The notes beneath the pieces were generated by a model. The model did not search any database. It was not told where the DNA came from and saw nothing but the letters and a program-made list of their open reading frames with translations. Of a stretch of DNA of 64,000 nucleotides, positions 26,401-41,400 are shown in pieces. Position numbers and translations under genes: made by a program. This DNA comes from Eopsaltria australis (lineage: Eukaryota; Chordata; Aves; Passeriformes; Petroicidae), in assembly GCA_034509425.1 (NCBI GenBank), contig JAVTVJ010000496.1, forward strand, positions 1-64,000, in the 5' to 3' direction. Numbering within the stretch: position 1 is the first letter of the stretch; every line of letters starts with the position of its first letter.

Positions 26401-29400
26401 ACACATCTCACATCCATCATCCTTTATACAACGTAGCACTGAAAGGCAAATACACTTTTCTTTAAAGGGGAGGAATGTTAGTCTGAGAAATAACTAAAAA
26501 TCTCAAATTCATACCTCTCTGATGGCTGTACAAAACTCACTCTGCAGCACCTTCTTTAGAGACTGTAGCTTGTGTACTGGTACTTCTCCAGATTCCTGCA
26601 GTTTTTCCAGTAACTCAATTGCTCTTGCAACATCTGAGTGGGGAAAGCAAGTGGGATACAGATCAGTATAAACTGTGACTAATAAATTACCAAAAAGGGC
26701 ACACTGATTGTCATTTTAAATTTAAAATCAGCTTTACCAACAAATACTGTATTAGTCTTGTGTTATACCAGACTTTGCTAGGCAACAACACTGCTGTTGA
26801 GATACAAATCCCTGACAATCCAAAGCACTGACAAACCACACACATACAGGTACAACAGACAGAGAGAGGTTCAGTCTTAGTGGGAAACATTCTCTGGAAC
26901 AAAGGTAAAAGTTCAAAGTGGCTAATCTGTATTAGAACTAAAATATTTTTTACTTTCTGTACAAGGAAAAACATTTGGTTGACTTTCAGAAAATCTGAAA
27001 AAATGAAACGTGTCTTTACACAAGCACTCTCAGGATGACAATGCCCAAGAAAATATTTCATCTTTTCTTCTTATAAACCTAAATATCAACTAATAAAGTT
27101 CTCTAGAGGCAGGTAAAGTCTGTGCTGGAAGAATGGGAAGTCTACTAGAGAAAAGTAAATGTAAAGTTCTTGTCTAGGTATCCAATGACCTGATCTACCA
27201 CACAAAACCTGTGTGATCCATGGAAATGGAATAGTATATTTGGTGGCCTGACTTCTCCTTAAGCACCTGTGCCTCATCAAGGGAAAGATCAAAGTGGCTC
27301 TGAGAAGCAGACCAGAGGGCTTAAGCCATATTGAATGGTGAGTGGGATTCTGGTCCAGCTGAATAGTACCTGTACCTTCACTCAAATTTTTTCTCTTTAA
27401 CATTAGTCCCTAATTTATACAGCTATTACTAAAACACATCAAAAAAAACCCGACCCAACTCACAAGATGCCCAACAATCCTTTATGGCTGGGGACACAGA
27501 AGCACAAGAAAGAGTGGCTGATCTTATGGAGGCTAGCCTAGTCAAGCAAGAGACACACTGACTTACATTAGGAGTGAACTGAGCAAAACATATCCTGGTC
27601 AATCTTCAGGATGACAGAGCTTAAACAAAGGGGATTTTTCTCCTCTGTCACTTAATAATGCCTTGCAGCTTTTCCTTTAAGTCTGCTAGTAAAGTTGAAT
27701 CTGGCAATGCTGCCTTCTTGACCGTGCGGCCATTCTCACATCTTCCTACGTCTTTTTGCACAGCCACCAGAGCCACTACTGGCTCCAGTTACACCACTCT
27801 GCTGAACATAGCTCTGTATCCCAGAGAACAAAGGAATGCATAGTACTAAATGATAAAACAGTATTTGAGGCATTTTAATTCTGTGTTTTAAGTGAGGGAA
27901 AAAAATACTCTCCCTTCAACCACATAACTCCAGAATTGCTACAATGTCTAGAAGCAACCTTATATCATTCTCCTTTCCAATGACAAAGATTGTACTGTTC
28001 ATGACTGGAAGATTATGCTAATTGAAACAGTTTTTACAATCCTTGGCTTGTAACTGAGCTATACTGACCAGATGCCTGATGCAACAACGGCATGAGAAAT
28101 CTTCTGGAAATAGAAAAGACATGACAGTGGATGAGCTGCAATAGGAAAAAAATCATAATCATAAACATAAATTTGTGTTTATAAGAAAAACATTATTACC
28201 CACTGAATAGTTTTAGGAAAAGAGAAGATGACATCTCAAAAAATTTATAATTTAATTAAAAGAGGCAGGCAACTAATCAGCAAAGTAAGTTCTGCCTTAG
28301 TAGATTAACAAACGCCCAAAAAATTCTCAAGTTTTTTAGAGGCATCTGCCAAAAGACAGCTCAAATCATGAGAGGAAGCATGGCAGAAAGCACACAGAAC
28401 TTCTTTCAGGAGGATGGTTCCACTTAGAGGGCTGTAGCTTGCATGGCAGAGCAGTCTTGGAGCTTATAAACTTTCAGATGAAACTAACCTGACCCTGCAT
28501 TCCACAACTGCACCTGGGCTTTTGCCCCGAGCACTCCTTCAGCTGCTACTGGGCACCCAGTCCGTGTTACCAGATCACAGCTGTATCAAGCAAGATCCCT
28601 CTAAAACACTTATTGAAGTGATGCTCAGAAAGCTGAAAGGAGATCTGGGATAGTAAGGCCGTGGAAATCAAGAAAAGATTAGATTCTAGAGAGAAGAATA
28701 TGACTGCTAAGAGCTAATACATCAAAGAAGACCGTTTTAAGTAGCAGTAAATACACTTTTAGCAAGAACCACTTCAATAGACTGCAAAAGAATGACAAAA
28801 CATTAAGCATCATAGAATCAAAGAATAATTTAGGTTGGAAACCTAATATGAAAACCTAACATAATTTTTGATGTTCTCAGCAATAATAATGTTGCAATGT
28901 TTTTTAACAAATTATTGAATGATTTGCCTTGGAATTTTTCTTTGTCTGCCGCACAAGACTTGTAGCTAGGTAAGTACTGAATTCACACTCCCCAGCTATT
29001 ACTACTAGTTGGAGCAAACTGGTATATCAGACAGCACAAAGCAATTGGATGGTTTATTCTGAAGAAGCTTCAACAGCCTACCATAACAGATCAGATAAAG
29101 CCTCTGTAATTCATGTTATACATGAATTGACATAATCTAAATCAGACTGGGGTCTTATCCATTCCAGTTTAGGTAAGTTTTGAATGTCTTCACCTCTCAC
29201 CAGCTATAGCTGTAAAAGATAATACCACAGATGGCAGATTGGTTGCTATTTTGCAGTTGTTTTGAAGTGGCATCACCACACCTGAAAATTCTGGGAAACA
29301 GTCACATTTCCATAGTCCTGAACTAAACTATATTAAATGAGAAATTTGTACTGATTGGAAGGAAACATTAAAAGCCTTAGGTACATTAATCAATGTAAAG

Positions 29401-32400
29401 GAGTTAAGTACAGGTCTAAACATTTCCCTAGGGCATAGGTCAGACTGTAGATAATTAATCACTTCTCAAGTGATGAGTGTTACAATACAAATGATAAATT
29501 CATCTTCTGGTAGAAAAGTCTAGCATGAGTGTTTAGTATGCAGCCTCATGGGTAAAACTGGGCATTAAATTGTCATGTGCCAATACTAGATTACTTAACT
29601 TTCTGACTCAGAAGTGATTGGAGGTAAACAAAAGCAGAACACCCCCAAAGCATTCTGATTTTTCACACTTCTAAATTGATCCAGCATGCTAAAAGACATG
29701 AATGCTAACACCCAAGTTCTTGCTTTGATTTATTATTCGCCTATCCTATCCATTAACTATAAGCACTGTTAATGGAGCAATTCTTTCCCTTGTCACCACT
29801 AGGCCCATAGCTCACTCAATTCAGCAGTGACTGGTGGAAGAGAGAACAGTATATAAATTGAAGAAAGAAAATGGGGCATATGTTCAGGGCCAAAGCTGTT
29901 GGTTATCAGCTGATGCTTTGTCAGCAGCAAAATATAACACTGCACAAAACAGATGACTTCAAGCAGGCTAAAAATGTAAAAACATGAGTGTATAAAATAT
30001 GACCTCATGACATGGGCTATATTTCCTTCCATTAATAACTTTGAAGGGGAAACTTTAGGACATGTTAAAAACTGAAATCTAGCAGCACACAAGAACTTTA
30101 GTGATGTGCAGACTTCTGCCTGATGGCTCTGTCAAGGTGAGTTCCAGCTAAAACTGGAGTAAGTGCTTGCCCAAAGAACTGATAAGCCTGGCAATGAGGA
30201 ACACTTTAAAGTTACATTATATAAAGCATATAGCAGGGAATCTGCCCCTGTTGAGGTCAATTAGAGAGCACTGTCATATGTTTGACAAATACTGCTAGGA
30301 TAATTTTCTTGTCTCCAATCCACCTCTGGTACTAAATCTAACTAGATTTGCTTGTAAATGTTATCACCAAGGATTTATTCTTAAATACCATTTTCTTACA
30401 TACTTGTGAAAAGGGCAAATGGATGAAAAGTGTTTATGTGTATTTACATAGATATATGTTAAAAAAAATTCCTGGAATTATATTAAAATTAGTTAAGTTC
30501 TACTTAAATGAAATTCTGTTACTTTTTCTCTGTTTTTTTCCTTTGTCCTCTCTTGAAGCAAAGAAATTTATTTCTGAAAAGGATTGTTTTGCCTATTCTC
30601 AAACAATTTTCAAAATATGAACTCCATTATACTAACATGAAACTCATGCTAACGTGCTTATCATCATTTCCCCATTCGTATTCCACAAATTGGTAGAAAT
30701 TGACTGATGATGTGGGTAGAATTATTCCTTTGTCTTTTATGATACATACTTTTTAAAATTAATATGCACTTACTTTCCCCTCATTTTTATATGCAACTCT
30801 CAGCACACTTTTAAAGGTTTTTTTCTGACTTTTTCACACATTTGCACAATTCCTCTCTTTCCCATTCTGTTTAACATTCATTCCTTTTTTTTCTTGTCAT
30901 CATCATGCTTTCCTGCAGCCCATCAGGAAATAATACTCTTTCAGTGTGGTGGGTCATGTTATCTGTGGAACACAGAGAAGGCAGGGGACTGCAGGTGGGT
31001 GGGACCTATTTTATCAAGTGCACTCATCAGAAGAAAAGCATTACTCTCAGAAAAAAATTCTTCATTTCAGGTGTTCTTTCTGTGTTTTCATTAGAATGAT
31101 GTTCCACTTGCACTGCTAGCAGGTCACAAGCAGAAGATTACGATACAAATGCTTGGAGAAAACACTAGAACACAGAAGTAGCAGGATACCATCCTATAAT
31201 ACAAGTGGAACACTTGTATATGTATACATACATATAGAGCTGACTGCAGTTGAAAAAAAAGGTCATCTGGTTTAGCTATCACTTCGTTCTGTTACATATG
31301 GTTTTCACTTGCTGCCTTTTATTCAAGTGAGTACTGTAGACTGATCTATTTCCTAAATGTTTAAAAAGGAAATGCTTTTTCAAATACAGCTTTTACAACC
31401 TGAAAGCAAATTATGAATCAACAGAATGAATCCTGGCTGGTCTGAAGTTGGTGCTCTTTCACCTTACCACTAAAATTGAGTAGACCAGGCTCATGCATTC
31501 TCTGAAAGTTGTCCAGGCTGAGGTTTTACTCTGGTAGATTTTGTGCAGGGTTTATGTTTGTTCCAGTTTAGTCAGATAGGATGAAAACTATTGGGAAAAA
31601 TGTAGCAAATTATTTTAGCATGCTAAATGTTTCCCATTAATACCTGAGTGACTCATGAAAAAGAAGGTATGTGCATGTTTTATACTGCAAAAGGATCTAC
31701 CAAGATAAGCGTCTATCTAAGGTTCCTTTTTTGTGCTAATCTATGAGTAAATTGGTCTGCAATCTTTAAAATATCACCCTCTGATTTAAGACACTATTAG
31801 GCAGTTATATAGTAGCTGCAACACTATGTAACATCACTTTGGTTTGAAACAGTAATCACACAGAAACACAGTGTTTCTTTACTCTGGTAAGTACTCCAGA
31901 ATTAAATTGTTTGGTTGCTCCCAAAGACGAAATACGGTGACCTCTTGTATTATCAAGATATTACAACACAGGTTTCTCATCTTCTTGAGGCCTGTCTTTG
32001 CCTCATTCCCGTTAATTCTGGAGACTGTCACTGCATTAGTATGCTGCTTACTAGGAAAAGTAAATGTGCTGCATAAACACCAGCCTTTGATATCTCAACG
32101 AGGTAAAACATCACTACAAATTGACAGCAAGGATACTGGGTAAGTCTCTAAAATATTCACTAGCTTCACCATGGCATTACAGAAAAATAATCCTGCAAAT
32201 TTGCAAGCTCTGTTTTGTTGTGCCTGAAGACCTTTAATCAGGCTGAAGGTGAAGAATCTGAATGACATAATGGTCCTTATAACTGCCAGTTGTTTTTCAT
32301 TCCTCCAATACTTGCATTCATGTTTAGTTATTCCTTTAAACTCATGAGAATACATTCCAGAATTCTTAATGTTATTCTGTCAACTTTTTATCATAATTCC

Positions 32401-35400
32401 ACAGGCCTACACAGGATGTTTTATTATATTTAGCAATCTTCTCCAAACACTATCAAATGACAGCAGGTAATCAATGGTTGTGAAATCAAAATTCAGTGGT
32501 GATTAGCAAAGTTCATTCATAATTCATAGCCAGCAGCCCTAGTACATTGTATCAAAGTATTTATGTGACTTCATGGCTAAAGCACCAGCTTTGGAAAAAA
32601 ATCAGTGTCTATCTCTGGAAAATGTTCTGCATTACTGGAGTTCTGCTGTTAACCACTGGTTTATATAACATGGCAAGTCTTACTCTTACAATACCAGACT
32701 GTCCAATATGTTTCCAGGCACCTCTTTGGTGCCTTACTAGCAGCACAGTGCTCTCCTAAATTAAGAGGTCCTTCCATTAACTTAATATATTTATTTAGTC
32801 TAATCTGGAGCGTTCAGAAATGTTGAGGGAAATATCAGTCTTTTTTCTCATTTAAATTGATATGTTTGTCTGCCCCAAATTTCATGCTAATCAGTAAGCG
32901 TAAAGATGTATTTCACCATGGTAAATCATGTACAGGGGGCAATGAGCTAAACTGTTAGAAAACAGCAGTATTATTTAACACTTCATAGTATGCATCTGTA
33001 AGGTCTAATCAAATTAATTATAGCAGGAATAATACTACCAGTGCTTTCACAGTCTGGTTTAGCAGTTACAGGTTTAATGCATTGTCACTTTACTCTCCTG
33101 TGGTTAAAGATTACTATGAATACATAAATAAAAATAACAAAGAACAACTGTACAGAGCTCTCATGACTCATCTTGTGATGAAGGTTTCAGCTGCCGCACT
33201 TTTAATGTAGACATGGACAGCTCAGCAACTCACCCTCAACTGTTGTTACAGTCAATGAGGAAGAACAGACACTTTGAGGCTACAATTCATCTGACCTACT
33301 TTACATGAAATGAATCATACTCTGGAGTGCCTTGTCCCTTTGTTGACTATAAAGGAAGACTAGATGATTACCTTAGATGCAAATGTCTGCATCCTACATA
33401 TCAGACATCTACATCAATATGATGAAATGCACTCTTACTGTCCAGATATATAGAGAAGACTTGTGCAAATTTATCTCAGTGTGGTCCAGGAGACATCATA
33501 CCTCATTAAGAGTTACATTTGACAACGGAAGGGTCATTACAAGGCAGGTCAATGTGGTTTTGATGTAAAGCTTTTTGAAATACCTTAACTAATTATTTTA
33601 TGGATTTTTCTTCTTAATGTATAAGAAAAAATCAGGAAATCATGAGCTATAACTGAATATAAGTCTGTCTACCTCACTCTTCCTGAAGTGAGACGACTGC
33701 CCCCAACGTTCATGGTATATCTCCGTGAGTTTCTACATACCCAATGCCTGCAGCAGGCTGATTTTCACTGGCTACTCATCATACCTTGTTTTAGTCTATA
33801 CGTCTGAGCTGCGCTCAGATTCAGTTTGGCTCTAGCTTCTCAGGCACACCACAGGCATCCAAATTCTCTGCTTCAGTCCATTTCTCAGACACAGAGCTTG
33901 GACCCAACTGTTGCACAAGCCAGGGCAGTGTTGTATACCACTAGTTTTTCCACCAGCTTTGGCAGCAACACCTGAACAAGACAGGCTGGCCTGAGACACC
34001 AGAGATGTTTGTCAAAATAACTTATACAAAGGACCCAGTTTATTTGCAGGGAAAGCAGTGCCATCTGTGATCACAGAAAGCAAACTGTCTTGAGACCCCT
34101 CAATCCAGCATCCTCAACACCATGAAAGCTGTCCAGTGCTCTCTTCAGATACCTCAGTCACTTTGGCTGGTTTGGGCAAACACTGAAATGCTGACATTTC
34201 AGGCAAACTGCTCCTTAATACTCTGCTTAGCTCATTCAAATACAACATTCAAAAGGTTCTCTTAAATGAAAAAATATGCTGTCTGTGTTCTCTGAACCTT
34301 ACAATGTCTACAATGCCTTAAGTAATCTTCCCCCGCTTCTTTCTCTACTAAGTTTTGACCAGTGATTTCTGTTCTTATCCTCAGCTAGGGATTTTCAGTC
34401 TTAACCAAGCATGAAGGCCAACTGTGAGAACTCTATTTGCTTTACTTTGGTCAATCTTCTTAGCATATTCATTAGTGTACATAGACAGAACAAGTCCAGT
34501 TTTTTCCTTGAAGCCTTCACGTGGCTAATGTAAGTCACAGGAGCATCTTTGTCAGCAATTTCAGATTTGATTTGCATGTGCATATGTGAGATTGATCTGT
34601 AGAGTACCTAAGACTATTAAGAATTCAACAGTTACTTAGGGAAAGTGTCATGGTACTGTCACATTTCCAGTGCTGATTTTTACAGAAATAATAATGAATC
34701 ACAAAACAGTAAAGCAAAAATAATTGGATAATTCAGGATCATTTCAGTAAGATGAGTCTCACTAGCTTAATTCAAGGCCTGAAGAGCAATAATGCAATTA
34801 GAATCTTAAAAGATGAGCATTGAAAATTAACCTTAAAGCCTAATAATTTTTAAACACTTGATATAATTTTCCTTCCTCCAAATGATTAGTTTCATTGTAA
34901 TTTTTAAAGCAATCAGGATGAGGAGGTGCATAAATACGAGTTTGAAAATTTTCACCAGAAGATTTTGCCATTTGTGAGAAAGATGAAATTACAGCTACAA
35001 CAACCTTTTACATTTTGACAGCACCCACTGCTTTGAACAGAAGACATTGAACAGAGCATCGATGTAAAAATGAGATACCAAATTATCCTTTAAGAGAAAT
35101 GATCAAAACTTAAATCTGAAAATGCAAAGAACAGAAGAGCATTGAAAATTATATTTTCTAATGTAGTACTTAAAACAAAATTTAATTTTTCCCCAGAGTT
35201 AGCTGTAGAGAAGAGGGAAAGGAAGGTAAAATTCCTTTTTTTAAAAGGTAAGATTTCTCTCCTTTGTATGTAGTTTTGACTTTATAATGTTTCATCATAC
35301 CTGCTCTTTGATTTACAGTTTGCCACTCACTGATGAATAGAACAGATGAGACATAATTTTGATCCTTTCTTTTTGACTAGGTACAGTTGGCTACAAATAT

Positions 35401-38400
35401 GTTACAAAAAGGCAACAGTTTTTTTCAAAGTTTATTTTGTATTCAAATAAGTACATATTATTTACATAAGGAATATCCAAGCATACATTATTTAACACTT
35501 GTTTCTTGCAGGAAGCAGGGTATTCTGTAGTTTCTGACTTGTTGTTATTTAAATTCTCATCCTTTCTGAAAGCATTTTTTTAAAAAACAAAGATCACAGG
35601 TGTTTAAAGCAGTTATTTACCTACAGAGTACATGTGAAATGATGTTCTGTCTGATTTCTTGAAACTGTGAAATAAAAAAAAAAGCCTTTGAAAGAAAGCT
35701 GTAACTAGCTGAGAAATTCAGTATGGTGAATTTCTCACCTGGCCTTAATGAATTAAGTTCCAATGAGTAGCACTCGCAAAAGCAAGGAAACTGCCTGCTG
35801 CCTTCTGTAGCGATAAACATCATGTAAAGGAATGCCTTGATAACTTCACCAGCCTCCTCTGTCTCTTGATCACATCACTTGATCTTGTAGGATCAGTTCT
35901 GCCTCGGCAGACACTGCTCACAAGGCTGGCATGAAGCTCTGGTAAACACTAGACAAAACCACTCTGGGCACTTGGCTGGAACTGCAAATGTAAACACTTC
36001 AGGGGTTCTGATCCCAGATTAAAAGAAAAAGGAAGGGTTGATACATTAACATAACCTGAGGACTTGGACATAATACTTACTTTTGTCTTTTAAACCTCAT
36101 GTATATAGAGGAAAAAAAATCAGAGATGGAATTGAAAATTTGAGTAAGTTAGAAGCATAAAACAGAAATTATTTCAAGAAATAAGCTTGCCTGAACAAAA
36201 AACAAACAAACAAACAAAAACAAACAGCCAGAATGAAAAACAACACACTTTCCTTGTAGCTAAAATCCATTCTCTTGCTCCCCTGCCTAAGCAAAAGCAA
36301 GTATTTATACACACTATGTGAGCATCACGAAACAAAACTATTGGCCATATGGGCAACCTCATGCCTTTCCCACACTGCTACTTCCAGTGTGTTTTTTTAG
36401 TTTGCATCACAGAGATTTTTGTTGGCAGGGAAGAAGATAGGAAGGTGGAAAAAAAAGGACCCAACAGGTGTCTCACAAAGGGAGGTAGGGTTAACTTAGG
36501 CATGCTAATTCTCCTTCACAACAGGCACTGTGTTTGAGCCAAAGCAGTAACTCTCACTTTTTTCCTGCGTGTATGTCATTACCAGAGTCTCCTGCTGCCT
36601 CCCCTCAGTTCTTATCTCTCCAGCTAATCTTAGTCCTAAATCTTTTCATGTGATTACCAGAAAGACGAGAAAGATGGCTGTGGGCTACTGGCAAACATAC
36701 ATAGTGACAATACAAATTGTTACGTGAAGTCTAGAATCAGAATTTTAACTTCTGTTTTTCTAAGTGGTATGAGAGTCTAAGTAGACAACAGTGAAAATAT
36801 GTCATTTGTGCTAAATAGTGAATGCAACACAATAATTGCAAACACATGTTTAACACTTTATTTGTAGGTTTAGGTAATGAGAAGAGAATTAATATTCTGT
36901 CTTAAATTTTAGTGGATTTAATGATACTGCTTTTTGCAGATTGAATGTCTCTGGTACCTGAGAAATGACGTTCTAGTCATTTCTCAGGGAAGGAAAAAAA
37001 TCCTGTTCTTTCAAAGTGTGTAGGTGAAAACCTACAACAGCAAGAACAAAGCAATATAAATAAAATCTTTTGTTAATAAATCCCTGCAAAACAAGGCAGT
37101 ACAGATACGCTGCTGGCAGATTTCAACAACCGATCACTGTTAGCTTTCAACTTTGAAACAAATGGGATCTTTGAAGAAAGCTGTGACTGTTGAATTGCTG
37201 TAGCAAGTTACAAACAAAACCTTGAAACAGAAAACCTGTGTGAAACAGAGCTCACTGTCGCCTTTGCAGTTCTGTTGCTTGGTGTCCTACATGTTGAATG
37301 ATCCCAAGAATTGGAACATGAGTCCTAGAACTCCTCTCAGGTTGCAGCTTGATTTTCCAAGGTATCTACCTAAGATATGAGGGGCACACACTTTAACATA
37401 GTTGTACCAGTAGGATGCAAAACATGATGTATAGGAACTCCAAAGCTATTACTATCAGGTTACAACACTGTCAGGCTACAGAGAAAACCAGACATACAAT
37501 CACCTGTTTTTCCAATGGTTGCTTCATAGATTTGAAAGCCACCACTCCCTCTTTAAGTTTCTCTGGTCTGTCTCTGTATAACAAATAACAGCTGTAGTAT
37601 CTTTCAGCTCCTGTGCTGATTCAGTAACTACTGTTTCACAAAAACACAGCTGCCAAGTCTATTGAAAAGTGAAGAGATGGTGATATATCCATTTCTGAGG
37701 GCTAGAACGGCTGCTGATGGCCACAGTTATCCACCTAATCTGTTTCAAGCATATTCTTCCCCAATGCTTAACTGATTGTAGAGGAATTGATTCCTTAAGG
37801 TCTAGGAGATTTACTTTTTCAGAAGACATGCTTGAAATAGAAAATTAAAGAGTTAGTGGATGTGAAGGATTAGTGATTAAACATGGCCTTTTATTGAAAA
37901 GAACCAGTAAAATGTAACTTTGGTTCAGGAGAAATAAATTAAGAGGCTATTTTCAGCAAAACTCTTTCTTCTACAATTATCACTGTTTGAACGGAAACAA
38001 AATCAATGTTTTGATGCTCTGTGTATTCATGGATACTTCATTGTTCCATCTTTTAAAAAATAAGGAACAATCATCCACTGATCTCTTCTTGAGATATCAT
38101 ATTCTAATCAAGATTTTTTTATCTCTTTATGCTAATCAAGACTTTTTAACCTCTTTTTTTCATATAATTATTGGTAAAGTACCAGGAGGGTAACAACACA
38201 TTATGAGAAGCTGTGTGCATTTCCTGGTAGCCTAGCTAAGTTGCATTTGAGAAATCTGAGGTTTATGTAACCACTCCCTTTTGGACCCTGGTACAACAAG
38301 TTCTCAAATACGTACATACATCTCCCTCTTTATTTAACATAGCTAAGATTCAAGCTTGTGATTTATACACTCAGGAAAACATTGCTATTACATGTAAATT

Positions 38401-41400
38401 TATGAATCAAATCTTCTCATCCAAATAAAGAATTAACAGTTGAATGTTTCTCATTCAGAGGCTGACTCTTCAACAAATGTCTCACAAGAAGATTAAGCTA
38501 ACAGAGATTAACTTCGAAAATGCCTGGATTTATACATACATGTACAGTCCATAGCGAATTAGCAAATAGTACTTTTAAAAATGTCAAAAATGCATCATAT
38601 AAAACAAATTAACTACATGTGATGGAAGGCAGACCCACAAATTTAGTCATGTGCTTCAAAACACTATCTGCCTTAGTTTGGTTTCCTCTTAAATCCTTCC
38701 TTCTCATTATTTGTGCTTCTAATGAGTAACTGGAATTAACAGTTTTACCCAATTCATATTTCAAATTCTCATGCATTACATACAAGAACAGTATTCTGTA
38801 TTCAAATAACACAGGTCAGACAAAAACTTGTACTTATATTTTTTGCACTTGCATGAGGGTCATCTACATTAAGAAGAAATGGGCACGTACATGTCCTGAA
38901 ACTGTGAGCTCAAAAGACACATAATCCTCTGCAAAAAACTGATGACTTCACTTGTTACGTTTTTCAAAAACTTTCTTTCTGGTAACATCAGCAGAGAAGT
39001 CCAACTCAAGCAATAGGATGGAATGAAGAAAATTGTTTGCTTACTTTTACATCAAGAGATTAATACATTTTTCTGAAGTTACAAAAAATGTCTATCAGAC
39101 ATCAGTGTGAAACTGAAATATACAGGACTTAGCACTGGGATGTTGGTTAGAAAATAAATTATTTTCAACATCATCTGTAAATAGAGAGTATACATTTACA
39201 AAATAGAAAATAGTATCCCTCATGCTTTCTAATCGCTAATACTCTTGTAACCTGTTGCAAATGGTGAATCTTGCAACTATGCAGGATCTTGTCATAGCCT
39301 CTACCTCCAGTTACAGAAGCAGGTGGTATTAGAGGGGTCAAAAGCAGGAAACAGGCAAATTTACTGCACCATTTCCGTCTATGGAGGATAAATTCAGGCA
39401 GACTAAAATGATTCATACACTGCTACCATGTCTAGAGAACATTTTCATCTGTGGAGAGCAGGAGGAACTCAGGGTCTCTGCATTGCCATCAGTTTCAAAG
39501 GTGCCTCACAAACCTGTCCTGACAGCACATCCATCTTCTGCAGATTCTGCCTTCTTATTAGTTACATGTTTCTGAAGGAAACATGACTGAAATCTAAGGT
39601 TTTCCCCTTCCACACTTCACAAAGGTGACTTAATGTTAAAAGCCACCATGAGCTTCATAAAGATGTTTCCATCTGTCTGCACACAGGTGCAGCTCTCAAT
39701 TTCCATGTCACCAGGCAGCACTCTGGGCTGAAGGACAAGGCCCTACCTACAAGGGGAAGCCCAGCCTAAAAGATGTGCTCCTATGGGTGCCCAGCTGCCT
39801 CAGCCATATCCCACCTTGCACAGAGTTCCTGTGTGCCCCAGCACCTCTTCAGGTGAGGACTCTACTGCCAGAGACATTTAAGCTGGACATGTGTATTAAA
39901 TTTTAAACCCATGTATTTTAACACCACTCATGGATATCAGAGGTGATGTGTAGGAGGGTATTTGCTTCCACTCCAGCTCCAGAGTTCCAGGTGGCACAGC
40001 TGAACTACACATCTAACTAACTAATGCTTCAACTCCACAGATCCTCATAAAGCGTCCCAGCCGACACCCACAAACCCCTGTCTCAATCCGCTTACCTTAA
40101 TCCATCCTTTCAGAAAAATGCATTTCAAAAAGCCAAATAAATGCTAACATATTGATGTAAAAAACCCCAAACATTTTAGCCTGAGACTAGAATTTTCACT
40201 TTTTTCTGTCCCTACAAACAATAGACCATTTTTTCTTGGAAGAATGAATTTGGTTTTTTATATGTCCTCAGTTGGCACATCAAGAGGAGATATGCTAGAC
40301 TTGAAGTGTGTGGCACTTGCAGAAGGATTTTTCAATTTTAGTATGCTAGGCTGAAGAGCAAGAGAAGACATCCCCATGACAGCCAGGCAGCCAGGCAGGG
40401 AACAGCACATCACTTAGCACTGCTCCACAGGGCTTCACCCTGTGCAAAAGAGATCTGGATTTATGCTGCTCCCCTGTCAAGGACTGTATTTCACACTTTA
40501 TGAATCTGATTTTCTCTTCCTGTTGAGTATGTTTCATTTTTTTTCCAAGACAGTATACATTATAATAATATACACATAGTCTAATGCAACTTACATTCAG
40601 TATAATTTCTGTTGTATACATATATATACATATATATGGGCAAAGATGGGGAAAAATCCCCAATTATGTAGGCTATGAGGATGTAGTGAGAAGAAAAATG
40701 ACAAGAAGCGATAAAGAGAAAGGAAGAAGGAGTACTCTAGCAAGTACCCATGTATATTAATGGTCAGGTGCCATCTGCAACCACGTCTGATGAAGTTTGT
40801 CTAACATCTCTAACAGCTATTCCTAGCCCATTCATATTCTTATTTATTGTCACCGAACACGGTGCTTTATAATGGATTTTCAGGAAGTTTTGGGACACCC
40901 ACTCCACTGGAAAAATATTTGCTTGAATTTGTAAAAAACAACAGAAATCAGTTATGCACTACAGCCAAAGAGCAAGAAATCTTTCCATTTCAAAGGATGT
41001 ATTTGAAATCAAGGGAAATTTGTTTGTCAATAGCCAATAGCTATGACTTTATTATGAAACTTCACAAGGATTAAAGTATCTGCACTGTATATTCAGTCTA
41101 TTTAAATTTCTGCTTTTACCTTCAGTCACATTAGAAGTGAAACTATCAGTGACATTAATAGCAACTATATAGGGAAAAACATAGTAGGACATGGATTATT
41201 TAAAAAAGGCAGTTGAAAGTCCCCTTTCATATAAAAAGATATTCCCTTGTTCTTGATCAGGAGGTGCTCATGGTATAGGCTAATTGTACATCTTCAAAAA
41301 CAAGAACAACTTTAGAAAAGCACCCTTTTAAAGTTGCCATTTTCACGATCCTACGCAGAGGAACTGGGACTGAGATTTTTCAGCAGTTTGAGAAAATACA

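Larger units (their letters stand above)
10042..26514 (-). other. LIN7A intron 2 (16.5 kb)
   Basis: Donor GTATGA at 26514, acceptor TTTTAG at 10047-10042. It contains a GAA/TTC microsatellite (10501-10612), one CR1 fragment (13651-13752), a pyrimidine-rich minisatellite near 16467-16521 and a short tandem pair at 20396-20461. The remaining sequence is AT-rich. No exon, RNA gene or open frame that I could support was found. Confidence 0.88.

Noticed and set aside
27086..27403. 105-codon minus-strand frame in intron 1
   Set aside because: No recognised similarity and no consistent splice borders; length is within chance for this much sequence.
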